From positions 1-50,699 of the forward strand of contig CAZLSW010000016.1 in NCBI GenBank assembly GCA_964562375.1: 50,699 nt of DNA, given 5' to 3'. The stretch comes from JAJPXC01 sp964562375 (lineage in GTDB: Bacteria; Bacteroidota; Bacteroidia; Bacteroidales; Muribaculaceae). Position 1 is the first letter of the stretch. Every line of letters begins with the position of its first letter. Under the pieces are notes generated by a model, which searched no databases, was not told the origin of the DNA, and saw nothing but the letters and a program-made list of their open reading frames with translations. A program made the translations under genes and the position numbers. Shown here one piece after another: positions 17,363-25,339 of the stretch.

Positions 17363-19585
17363 TTATTTCACTTTGAACGCTACCGGCTCTCCGCTGGCGG
17401 CATCAGGCGCCACCCACAGCTGGAAGTCGCCCGGCTCAACGATAAGCTCGCCTTTGAGGTTGTGGAACGCGAGGTCGTCGCCCTTGAGGGTGAATTTCAC
17501 GTCCTTGCTCTCGCCGGGGGCAAGCTCGATCTTCTCGAAGCCCTTAAGCTCGCGCAGGGGGCGCACAAGCGAGCCTATCATGTCGCGCACGTAAAGCTGC
17601 GGAACCTCCTTGCCTGCCACCTTGCCGGTGTTGGTGACGCGGCATGTCACCTCGATCTCGCCGTCCTTTCCAATCTCGGTGGCCGAGAGCGAGGGAGTGC
17701 CGTAGTCGAATGTCGTGTAGCTCAAGCCGTAGCCGAACGGATAAAGCGGACCGGCCCCGGCGTCGAGGTAGAACGAGGTGCAGCCTGTGGAGGTCTGGCC
17801 AGCCTCAAGGGGTATGTCGTCGATCAACACGATGCCCGACGCGGGGCGACCCGTGTTCTTGTGAGCGTAATAAAGGGGCATCTGGCCTACCGTCTTGGGC
17901 AGGCACACGGGAAGGTGTCCCGAGAAGTTCTTGTCGCCCGAAAGCACGTCGGCTACGGCCGGACCGGCCATGGTGCCAAGGTGGAACGCGTAAACCACAG
18001 CGTTGGAGTTGTCAACGTCCTGTGCGATGGTCATGGGGCGACCGGTCATAATCACGGTCACGACAGGCTTGCCGGTCTCTTTAAGAGCGGCGAGCAGTTG
18101 GCTCTGGGCGCCGGGCAGGGAGATGTCGGTGCGGCAGTGGGCCTCGCCCGAGAGCACGGCCTCCTCGCCACCCACATATACAATCACGTCGGCCTGCTTG
18201 GCGGCGGCGAGAGCCTCGTCGAAGCCCTTGGTGTCGCGCTGGCGCGAGAAGTTAAGGCCGGGAGCATAGATAATGTTATCCTTGCCGTAACGGTCCTGCA
18301 TGGCCGTGAGGGCGGTCACCGAGTGGGTTTTGTCGAGGTCGAAGCACCATGTGCCGTTCTGGTCGTGCTGAGCGTTGGCCATCGGGCCTATCAGCGCGAT
18401 TTTCCTGCCAGGAGCAAGGGGAAGCACGCCGTCGTTCTTCAGCAGCACCATCGACTCCACAGCGGCGTCGCGGGCGGCTTGCAGGTTCTCGGGGGTGTAG
18501 AAGCGGTTGGCAGTGGCCATGTCAACATAAGGGTTCTCGAAGAGGCCCAGGCGGCACTTGAGTCGAAGCACGTTGGCCACCATCTCGTCGATGACACTCA
18601 TGGGCACCTTGCCCTCCTGCACCAATTCGATCAGCGGCTTGTTGTAGGCGCCGTTCTCCATATCCATATCCACGCCGGCCATGGCTCCCTGGTAAGCGGC
18701 TTCCTTAATATCTTGTGAGAATCCGTGGGGGATCATCTGCTGGATCGAGCCCCAGTCGCTCACGACCAGGCCGTCGAAGCCCCACTCGCCGCGCAGCACG
18801 TCGCGCAGTAACCAGCTGTTGCCCGACGAGGGCACGCCGCAAATGTCGTTGAACGAGCACATGAACGTGGCGGCTCCCGCATCGCTACATGCCTTGAACG
18901 GGGGCAGATAGACGTCGCGCAGCTGCACCTCGGGAATCCACGTGGTGTTGTAGTCCAAACCACCCTCGGCGGCTCCGTAGCCGGCAAAGTGTTTCACGCA
19001 TGCGGCCATCGTGTTGGGCTTCGACAGGTCGTCGCCCTGATAACCCTTGACCATCGCCACGCCCATCAGGCCCGACAGGTAGGGATCCTCACCGGCGCTC
19101 TCGGCGATACGGCCCCAACGGGCGTCGCGCGACACGTCAACCATCGGCGAGAAGGTCCAGCGCACGCCGGTGGACGATGCCTCGTCGGCTGCCACGCGGG
19201 CTCCCTGCTCCACCAGGTCGAGGTTCCAAGTGGCGGCTTGTCCCAGGGGGATGGGGAAGATGGTTTTGAAGCCGTGGATCACGTCGCGGGCGAACACCAA
19301 GGGTATGCCCAAGCGTGTCTCCTCCACTGCAATTTTCTGCAATGCGTTCACTGTTTCCGGGTCGACCTCGTTGAGGAGGGAGCCTACTGCCCCACCCCGC
19401 ACGTCGGCCACCATATAGTCGGCCAGACCCACGCCGGAGCGCTGCACCAATTGGCCGCATTTCTCCTCCAAGGTCATCTTGGAGAGGAGGTCGGCCACCT
19501 TTGCGTCGATCTGCTCGGGGGTCATGGCGCCCTGGGCACCGATTGCGGCGCCTAAGGCCAATGTCATTACTAAGATTTTCTTCAT
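17363..19585 (-). CDS. bglX: GH3 beta-glucosidase
   Basis: 740 residues, the usual size for BglX. It hydrolyses terminal beta-linked glucose from oligosaccharides, most likely laminari-oligosaccharides here. The signal peptide ends near AQGA (residue 20). The family signatures FARDVIHGFKTIFPIPLGQA, MVDVSRDARWGRIAE and VKHFAGYG are present. The nucleophile is Asp277 in LVVSDWGS. The second alpha/beta domain and a fibronectin-III-like C-terminal domain (ending LWVAPDAASGEPVAFKVK) follow. There is no T9SS tail, unlike several neighbours, so a periplasmic location is inferred. It sits between a GH16 gene and the GH128 gene on the same strand. The leader carries an octamer array. Confidence 0.95.
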   Translation of the reverse strand: MKKILVMTLALGAAIGAQGAMTPEQIDAKVADLLSKMTLEEKCGQLVQRSGVGLADYMVADVRGGAVGSLLNEVDPETVNALQKIAVEETRLGIPLVFARDVIHGFKTIFPIPLGQAATWNLDLVEQGARVAADEASSTGVRWTFSPMVDVSRDARWGRIAESAGEDPYLSGLMGVAMVKGYQGDDLSKPNTMAACVKHFAGYGAAEGGLDYNTTWIPEVQLRDVYLPPFKACSDAGAATFMCSFNDICGVPSSGNSWLLRDVLRGEWGFDGLVVSDWGSIQQMIPHGFSQDIKEAAYQGAMAGVDMDMENGAYNKPLIELVQEGKVPMSVIDEMVANVLRLKCRLGLFENPYVDMATANRFYTPENLQAARDAAVESMVLLKNDGVLPLAPGRKIALIGPMANAQHDQNGTWCFDLDKTHSVTALTAMQDRYGKDNIIYAPGLNFSRQRDTKGFDEALAAAKQADVIVYVGGEEAVLSGEAHCRTDISLPGAQSQLLAALKETGKPVVTVIMTGRPMTIAQDVDNSNAVVYAFHLGTMAGPAVADVLSGDKNFSGHLPVCLPKTVGQMPLYYAHKNTGRPASGIVLIDDIPLEAGQTSTGCTSFYLDAGAGPLYPFGYGLSYTTFDYGTPSLSATEIGKDGEIEVTCRVTNTGKVAGKEVPQLYVRDMIGSLVRPLRELKGFEKIELAPGESKDVKFTLKGDDLAFHNLKGELIVEPGDFQLWVAPDAASGEPVAFKVK

Positions 19586-19628
19586 TTTATTTAGGTTGAA
19601 TTAAGTTTTCAATTCTCAGGAGAATCCT

Positions 19629-19697
19629 TCCCTCCTTTAATCCTTTATTCCTTTATTCCTTTAATCCTTTAGTCCTTTAATCCTTTAATCCTTTAAA
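19629..19697. repeat. octamer tandem array (CCTTTAAT) in the GH3 leader
   Basis: About eight copies of an eight-base unit (CCTTTAAT, with CCTTTATT and CCTTTAGT variants) lie 45-110 bases upstream of the GH3 ATG. On the transcribed strand it reads as repeated AAAGGATT, a purine-rich sequence. Confidence 0.85.
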
Positions 19698-19726
19698 GGA
19701 GGAAAGGAGGAAAGAAATTAAGGCCT

Positions 19727-19787
19727 CAACTAACAACTAACAACTAACAACTAACAACTAACAACTAACAACTAACAACTAACAACT
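19727..19787. repeat. heptamer tandem array (CAACTAA)x8-9 at the 3' end of the GH16 gene
   Basis: Seven-base units run without interruption, and the last unit merges into the TAG stop of the GH16 gene (complement of CTA at 19786-19788). Every unit contains that CTA, so all three minus-strand frames are closed by the array. Confidence 0.9.
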
Positions 19788-20658
19788 ACTTACTTGCCTG
19801 ATCCTGCGACCGTTGATAAACTCTCACATAGTCGACCAGCATCTCAGCCTTGCCGTCGGGGAGCGCGGTAATATCCTTAGGATCAAGGATCCCGGGGAAA
19901 CACCCGCCCACGGCGAGGTTCAACAGCAGGAAGTTGGGTTTATGGTAATAGTAGCCGGGGGCTGCCGGATCCTCACGCTCGGTGATATCCATCGACAGGT
20001 AAGGCTCGGTGGCGTCGTCGACAAACATCTCGATGCTTTCGGGGGTCCACACGGCGTAGAATGTGTGGTACTCGCCATCCTGGAGCGACACGGGATTCAC
20101 GCGGTCGCCCACGCTCTGGGCGTGGCGGTCGGCTGTGGGGCCCCAGTGGAGTGCGCCGTTGAACAGGCGGTCCTGTTGGCCGGCGGCGATGCCGTTGGCG
20201 TGACCCATCTCAAGGATGTCGGTCTCGCCGCATTTGGGCCAACCGCTCTCGCCCAAGTCGTTGCCCATCATCCAGAACGCGGGCCACAGACCGTTGGCCG
20301 TTTGGGGAATCATGATTCGGGCCTCGATGACGCCATAGGTGAACGTCATCTTGTTCCATGTGTTGAGGCGAGCCGAAGTGAAGTGTTTGTCCTCGTAGTC
20401 CTGTTGGCGGGCGGTGATCACGAGGTTGCCATCGCGGAGGGATACGTTGTCGGGTGAATCGATGTAATACTGCAACTCCTCGTTGCCGCAACCGGTGCCG
20501 TTGATCTCGACGTTCCACGCCGAGCGGTCAAGCTCCGGGCCGTCAAACTCGTCAGCCCAAGCCAATCGGTAGCCGAAGAGGTGATAGCTGTCCGCTGCCG
20601 CCGCCGTTAGGGTCGCGGCGGCAACGAAGGCTGTCAAGGTTGTCTTTAATAGATTCAT
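19786..20658 (-). CDS. GH16 beta-1,3(4)-glucanase (laminarinase type), periplasmic
   Basis: 290 residues. The signal peptide ends near AAAAD (residues 1-22). The GH16 catalytic motif is GETDILEMG with Glu145 as nucleophile, Asp147 assisting and Glu150 as acid/base. The upstream LAWADEFDG, NEELQYYIDSPDN and NGLWPAFWMMG are characteristic of GH16 laminarinases. There is no T9SS tail, so it probably works in the periplasm on oligosaccharides brought in by SusCD. The second GH16 upstream is about 60% longer at its ends and has the tail. The stop codon is shared with a heptamer array. Confidence 0.94.
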   Translation of the reverse strand: MNLLKTTLTAFVAAATLTAAAADSYHLFGYRLAWADEFDGPELDRSAWNVEINGTGCGNEELQYYIDSPDNVSLRDGNLVITARQQDYEDKHFTSARLNTWNKMTFTYGVIEARIMIPQTANGLWPAFWMMGNDLGESGWPKCGETDILEMGHANGIAAGQQDRLFNGALHWGPTADRHAQSVGDRVNPVSLQDGEYHTFYAVWTPESIEMFVDDATEPYLSMDITEREDPAAPGYYYHKPNFLLLNLAVGGCFPGILDPKDITALPDGKAEMLVDYVRVYQRSQDQASK

Positions 20659-20831
20659 CGTTAGGTAAATAGCTTGATTTTGGTTAAGAGGGAAGTGTTG
20701 AATTAAGACTTTTAAATCGCTTAGAATATATAGTGTACCTAGTAGAGGCAGGGGAATGGGGTGGGGCTGGGAGGTCGTGCATTCGAGCAGTCGTGTATTC
20801 GTGTATTCGATTTCACGACATCTCGCGACCC

Positions 20832-21989
20832 TTAAATCACTATCTTCTTTACCACGCTTCCGGCCTTCACGATATAGATGCCCGAGGGGAGCTGGGCGTC
20901 GATCGAAGCGCCAGTGCCGGTGGCCACGCGACGGCCCGAGAGATCGTAAACCTCGGCCGACACGCTTTCGCTGAAGCAGATGCGTCCGTTCTGGACAGTG
21001 ATGCCGAGTTTCAGCCCGTCGGCATCGATATTTCTTACTGATGAGAGTTCGTCGCCGGGATCGTTGAACGAGGTGTGCTCGTCGCTGTCGCCCTTCTGAT
21101 AAATCTTCACGTAGTTGATGTACATGGAGGCCTGGTTGTCATTGTCGCCGTTGAGGGCGGTAATGTTGTTGGCGTCCCAGATGCCGGTGAAGTCGCCACC
21201 GACTGCGAGGTTAAACAAGATGAAGTTGTCCTTGTGGAAGTAGTTGCCGGGCGACCACTCATTGTCGGGCTCATCCTGCGGGATGGTCATCTTGTAGTAG
21301 GGGTAATTGTTGGGATATTTGTCCTTGTCGACGTACATCGAGATGGCGTCGGCGTCCCAGATGCAGGTGAACAGGTGGTACTCGCCGTCCTGTAGGGAAT
21401 AGCTCACCGTGGTGGATTTGGCGTAGCTCGCTGCCGGCCAGCCTTGACCCCAGTGGCACGCGCCGTTGAAGAAGCGATCTTGGGTGCCTCCCGAGATACC
21501 GCTGGAATTGCCCATCTCCACGATGTCGGTCTCGCCACACTTGGGCCAGCCCACTTGGTCGTAGTCGTTGCCCATCATCCAGAACGCGGGCCACAAGCCG
21601 TTGGCCGTAGAGGGAATCTTGATGGCGGCCTCGATCTTGCCGTGGGTGAAGGCGATGAGGTTCTTGGAGTTGACGCGACCCGAGGTGAAATGCTTGCCTT
21701 TGTAGTCCTCGCGGATGGCCGTGAGGATCAGGCAGTGGTTGCCCTCGCCGTCGTCACCAAGGTCGACGTTGTCGGGGAAATTGGTGTAGTATTGAAGCTC
21801 GTTGTTGCCGCCACCGCTGCCGTTCACCTCGATATTCCAGCGATTGGAGTTCAATTCGTCGGCGTCGAAAAGGTCTTGCCACACGAGGTAGTAGCCATCG
21901 GTTTCGCCGGAGCCTACTTGCGGGTCAACGCCAGCGGCCATGGCTGTTGAGGTTGCGAGAGCGAGGATGGATAGGGTAATGAGCTTCAT
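20832..21989 (-). CDS. GH16 beta-1,3(4)-glucanase with T9SS tail
   Basis: 385 residues. The signal peptide ends near MAAG. The catalytic motif GETDIVEMG gives nucleophile Glu153, Asp155 and acid/base Glu158; the substrate-cleft motifs NNELQYYTNFPDN and NGLWPAFWMMGND match the neighbouring GH16. Unlike that neighbour it continues into a C-terminal T9SS-type domain (VYDLSGRRV ... LPSGIYIVKAGSVVKKIVI), so it should be exported to the surface or medium and make the first cuts in polymeric beta-glucan. The two GH16 genes look like paralogues split between locations. It starts downstream of a terminator hairpin and a nonamer array, so it may have its own promoter. Confidence 0.94.
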   Translation of the reverse strand: MKLITLSILALATSTAMAAGVDPQVGSGETDGYYLVWQDLFDADELNSNRWNIEVNGSGGGNNELQYYTNFPDNVDLGDDGEGNHCLILTAIREDYKGKHFTSGRVNSKNLIAFTHGKIEAAIKIPSTANGLWPAFWMMGNDYDQVGWPKCGETDIVEMGNSSGISGGTQDRFFNGACHWGQGWPAASYAKSTTVSYSLQDGEYHLFTCIWDADAISMYVDKDKYPNNYPYYKMTIPQDEPDNEWSPGNYFHKDNFILFNLAVGGDFTGIWDANNITALNGDNDNQASMYINYVKIYQKGDSDEHTSFNDPGDELSSVRNIDADGLKLGITVQNGRICFSESVSAEVYDLSGRRVATGTGASIDAQLPSGIYIVKAGSVVKKIVI

Positions 21990-22007
21990 ATAAGGTTAAT
22001 TTTGTCG

Positions 22008-22094
22008 ATTTTTTCGATATTTCCGATTTTTTCGATATTTCCGGGATTTCCGGGATTCCCGGGATTCCCGATACTCCCGATATTCCCGGGATTT
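22008..22094. repeat. nonamer array in the leader of the T9SS-tagged GH16 gene
   Basis: Nine-base units CCGGGATTT, CCGGGATTC (twice), CCGATACTC and CCGATATTC are preceded by a TTCGATATT-type run. The array starts about 19 bases upstream of the ATG. Confidence 0.85.
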
Positions 22095-22114
22095 TTGATT
22101 AAAAATTTAATAAA

Positions 22115-22154
22115 CAATGTCGGGGCTTCGGCTTGGGGCCGAAGCCCCGCATTG
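22115..22154 (-). terminator. terminator-like hairpin between the glycan-binding protein and GH16 genes
   Basis: A perfect 12-bp stem (CGGGGCTTCGGC with its complement), extended by CAATG/CATTG, with a five-base loop. On the minus strand it is followed by TTTATTAAATTTTTAATC. It could end or attenuate the susC-led transcript after the third gene. Confidence 0.7.
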
Positions 22155-22203
22155 TCATTGGAACCTAAATAAAACTAAATCTTTTGTAACGGATTCAGCT
22201 ATG

Positions 22204-22350
22204 GTTGTTAATGGTTAATGCGTTAGTGGTTAGTGGTTAGTGGTTAGTGGTTAATGGTTAATGGTTAATGCCAGCCATTACCACTGCATTTAGGCTAAAT
22301 GCTAAATGCTAACACTAAATGCTAACACTAAATGCTAAACGCTAAACGCT
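22204..22350. repeat. two heptamer arrays (GGTTAGT/GGTTAAT and GCTAAAT) after the 22353 gene
   Basis: At 22204-22270 a GGTTAGT/GGTTAAT unit repeats about nine times. At 22293-22350 GCTAAAT-type units repeat and run up to the stop codon of the gene at 22353. The two unit sequences differ, but the period is seven in both. Confidence 0.85.
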
Positions 22351-22352
22351 AA

Positions 22353-23294
22353 TTAGCGGATGATCTTCTTCACCTGCGAGCCAGCCTTAACGATGTACAT
22401 GCCGTTGGCCTGGTCGAGGGTAAGCATATCAGAAGCGGCGCTCTGCACGAGCTGGCCAGCCAGGTTGTAAACCTCGATGCTCTGGGCACCAGCGGCGATC
22501 ACTTGGTTGCCGATTACCGAGATCTCGTTGTCCTTGTCGGCTACGAGCGAGCCAACGCCAGCGTTAACGGGGCTGTAGCAGTATACACCGTCCAAGCAGA
22601 GGTTCTTGCCCTCGATGGCACCGGTGAGGATAGCCAGCACGTTACCTTTCCAAGCGGTGCTGCTGGGGACCTCGAAAGCAGGCCACAATTTCTTCAGGTT
22701 GTTGAGGGTGATGTCAACACCTACCCACTCCTCGTCGTCCGAGCCGTAGCCGGCGAGCACAGGCTGGCCGTCGAATGCCGAGCCGAGAGAAAGTTTGGCA
22801 GGAGCGTCTACGCCATCCTCAGCAAAGATGTTGAGAGCGGCCGAGGTGAGAGTGGTGGAGCGGAAAGCCACGTGGAAGTGGGTGTCGCCGCTCATGTGCG
22901 AGAAGTCGTAGTTGCCTTCAGCGTCAAGAGCGATACCGCCACCCGACCATCCGGAGGAAACAGCTGCTGCGTTGGTAACAACGCCGATGTAACCGGGCTC
23001 GTCCGAGAAGTCAACGTCGGGATAACCGTTGTTGTCCCATGCGTTCCAAGCGGCCTCGTTCCACCACCAGAAGTGGGAGGTTACGTCGTTCACGCGGTAG
23101 TCGTTTACCGTGTAACCCTTGGCCTGTGCCTGGGTGAGGGTGTAGTTGTTGGTGATGAAGCAGTCGAATACGTAGCTCGACTCGGCGTCAAGACCTACGA
23201 GGACGGCGTCGATACCGGGATCCTCAACGGTGTACTGTGCGCTGGCGCTCATGGCTGCTGCAAGGAAAAGGGCAGCGAAAGTAAAATTCTTCAT
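22353..23294 (-). CDS. secreted protein in the SusE/F position, probable surface glycan-binding protein, T9SS tail
   Basis: 313 residues. The signal peptide ends near ASAQ (residue 19); there is no lipobox. The body is all-beta with many exposed aromatics (HFWWWNEAAWNAWDNNGY), as in carbohydrate-binding sandwich folds. No hydrolase residues were recognised. The C-terminus (VYNLAGQLV ... ANGMYIVKAGSQVKKIIR) is a T9SS sorting domain. Position third after susC and susD is where beta-glucan loci usually encode a surface glycan-binding protein, so that role is inferred. Use of T9SS instead of a lipid anchor would be unusual for such a protein. It is separated from susD by 416 bases of repeats and hairpins. 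Confidence 0.82.
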   Translation of the reverse strand: MKNFTFAALFLAAAMSASAQYTVEDPGIDAVLVGLDAESSYVFDCFITNNYTLTQAQAKGYTVNDYRVNDVTSHFWWWNEAAWNAWDNNGYPDVDFSDEPGYIGVVTNAAAVSSGWSGGGIALDAEGNYDFSHMSGDTHFHVAFRSTTLTSAALNIFAEDGVDAPAKLSLGSAFDGQPVLAGYGSDDEEWVGVDITLNNLKKLWPAFEVPSSTAWKGNVLAILTGAIEGKNLCLDGVYCYSPVNAGVGSLVADKDNEISVIGNQVIAAGAQSIEVYNLAGQLVQSAASDMLTLDQANGMYIVKAGSQVKKIIR

Positions 23295-23351
23295 AATTGG
23301 TTTTTTTTGATAGGTAAGAAATTTGGTTATTTAGGTTACTGTTTTTTTGAG

Positions 23352-23450
23352 TTTTCGATTTTTCGATTTTTTCGAGATTCTCGGGATTTCCGGAATTCTC
23401 GGGATTCTCGGGATTTCCGAGATTTCCGGGATTCTCGGGATTTCCGATAT
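23352..23450. repeat. nonamer array in the leader of the 22353-23294 gene
   Basis: At least eight nine-base units (CTCGGGATT, TCCGGAATT, TCCGAGATT, TCCGGGATT and similar) follow a TTTCGATTT run. It lies 60-155 bases upstream of the ATG on the minus strand. Confidence 0.85.
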
Positions 23451-23540
23451 ATCTTATCCTGTCGCTTTCATCATCTTGGCCATTCTCCCTTCATCCTTTA
23501 TCCTTAATCCTTTTGCCTTTTGACTTTTGACTTTTGCCTT

Positions 23541-23595
23541 GCGAGCCTTCGGCTCGCGGCCCCCCTTTAGGGGGCCGGGGAGCGTTTCTCCCCGG
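23541..23595. other. three consecutive GC-rich hairpins between susD and the next gene
   Basis: GCGAGCC/GGCTCGC (23541-23557), GGCCCCC/GGGGGCC (23558-23576) and CCGGGGAG/CTCCCCGG (23575-23595) are perfect short stems in a row, preceded by CTTTTGA heptamers at about 23513-23536. They would lie in the susD-proximal 3' part of the operon mRNA and could protect the susCD message or slow transcription. The rest of 23451-23710 shows no gene. Confidence 0.7.
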
Positions 23596-23710
23596 CGCCT
23601 TAAAGTTTCCGGTATTGTTAAGGATTTGAGGATAGATAGGAATTAAATAGGATAGAAATGAATAGTGTGAGACTTAGAATATGAAATAGTACAGGAATCT
23701 TAATCCGTGA

Positions 23711-25318
23711 TTAATAGCCGGGGTTCTGGTCCATCGGGTTGAGGTTGATCTCCTCGGCCGGGATGGGGAACAGCTCGTTCTTGCCTTCGATAAAGTTGGC
23801 CATCTCGGCGCGAGCCTCGGCGCTTTCGTTCTTGCCGTAGGAGCCGTTGTCCTTGTCAAGCACTTGCTTGGCGATGCCCCAGCGCACAAGGTCGAAGAAG
23901 CGGTGGCCCTCCATGGCCATCTCCACGCGGCGCTCGTGGCGGAGTGCCTGGCGAAGGCTCTCGGTGTTGTCGCTATAACCGCGATAGTTGGGGAACGCGG
24001 GCAGGATGCTGGCATCGCCTTGGCGAGCGCGGTTGCGCACGGTCTCCAGGGCCCACTTGGCGGCGTTCAGGTCCTTGCCGGATTCGAGGGCTGCCTCGCC
24101 GTAGAGCAGGATCACGTCGGATGCGCGCACCAGCGGGTAGTTCTTGGGCGAACGCGAGTCGTGGGCGATCGAGGGGAACGTGCCACCTTCGCTGTAGCAG
24201 CACTTATTATTATAATAAGGTGAGCCAAGATAGTTGACTTCAGCCTCGTCGCGCTCCTCGGCCGAGGGTACGCCGATGGTGGCCTCGCGGCGGGGGTCGC
24301 CAGCCTCAAACTCGTCGTACAGGTCCTGCGTCGGGTGGTTCCAGCCCCAGCCGCGGGATGAGCCGCTAAGCGAGTTCAAGCGGGGACGCATCAACACGGT
24401 CGAGAAGGTGCCACGGGTAAAGCCGTTGCCCTCACCGTAGTCGCTCGTGGGATCCTCCATGTACTGGATCTCGAAAACGCTCTCGGGACCGTTCTCGCCG
24501 GCCAAGGTGAAATTGTCGTAGAACACGGGGCACAGCGAGTATTCACCCTTGGTGTACTCCTCGTCGATCCACTTCTTGCCCCAGGTGTAGGCGTTGTCGT
24601 AGTCCTTCATATAAAGGTATACCTTGCACAGCATGGCCAGAGCGGCACCGCGGGTGGCGCGGCCAAGGTCCTCCGAGGGATATTTGCTCTTCTCCCACAA
24701 GAGGCTTTCGGCCTGCTTGAGGTCCTCGATAATCTTGGCGTAGCACTCCTCGACGGTGGCGCGGGGCTGCTGCCATTTATCGCTCGAGTCGATCACGAAG
24801 TCAACTAGGGGAACGCCGCCGAACACCTTCACCAGCTGGAAGTAGTAGAAAGCGCGCAGGAAGTATACCTCGCCAAGGGCGCAGTCGCGACGTGCCTCGG
24901 TCATGTTGTCGTCGGTGGGTGCCTCCGGAAGCTCCTGAAGAGCCAGGTTGCAGCGGGCGATACCCATATATTTGGCGCGGTAGTAGTCGAGGCAGATGCC
25001 GTTGTTGGCGTTGGTCTTGAAGTTGTCCATGTCGTAGGCCTCGGCGCCGTCGGCCACGTTCTGGCCTCCCTTGAGGGCGTCGTCCGAGGGTATATCGCCG
25101 AAGAACCACTCCGAGAAATAAGTGTTGTTGAACTCATACTGCAACGGGCTGTAGCAACCGTTTACCACTTGCAGGGCGGCAGCTCCCGAGGTGAAATAAT
25201 CCTCGAGCTTGGTCGAACCGGGCGACTCCTCGCCGAGCCAGTCATTGCAGGAGGTGGTGGTGAGCCCCATGGCGGCTACCGCCAACGCTATAAGCGATTT
25301 TGTGAATATGTTGTTCAT
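23711..25318 (-). CDS. SusD/RagB-type outer-membrane nutrient-binding lipoprotein
   Basis: 535 residues. The lipoprotein signal peptide has lipobox TTSC with Cys near 24. The RagB/SusD N-terminal motif (NGCYSPLQYEFNNTYFSEWF) and TPR-like helices are followed by the usual C-terminal region (RHERRVEMAMEGHRFFDLVRWG). SusD-like lipoproteins sit on the cell surface as a lid over the SusC channel and bind oligosaccharides. It follows the SusC gene by 21 bases, the normal pair arrangement. The neighbouring GH16, GH128 and GH3 genes suggest beta-1,3-glucan as ligand. Confidence 0.96.
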   Translation of the reverse strand: MNNIFTKSLIALAVAAMGLTTTSCNDWLGEESPGSTKLEDYFTSGAAALQVVNGCYSPLQYEFNNTYFSEWFFGDIPSDDALKGGQNVADGAEAYDMDNFKTNANNGICLDYYRAKYMGIARCNLALQELPEAPTDDNMTEARRDCALGEVYFLRAFYYFQLVKVFGGVPLVDFVIDSSDKWQQPRATVEECYAKIIEDLKQAESLLWEKSKYPSEDLGRATRGAALAMLCKVYLYMKDYDNAYTWGKKWIDEEYTKGEYSLCPVFYDNFTLAGENGPESVFEIQYMEDPTSDYGEGNGFTRGTFSTVLMRPRLNSLSGSSRGWGWNHPTQDLYDEFEAGDPRREATIGVPSAEERDEAEVNYLGSPYYNNKCCYSEGGTFPSIAHDSRSPKNYPLVRASDVILLYGEAALESGKDLNAAKWALETVRNRARQGDASILPAFPNYRGYSDNTESLRQALRHERRVEMAMEGHRFFDLVRWGIAKQVLDKDNGSYGKNESAEARAEMANFIEGKNELFPIPAEEINLNPMDQNPGY

Positions 25319-25339
25319 GACTGTTGTTCTGTTGTTTGA

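Noticed and set aside
22503..23507. Plus-strand frame with repeated FRDSRD residues
   Set aside because: Antisense to the secreted protein gene, and its repeats are just the nonamer array read as codons.
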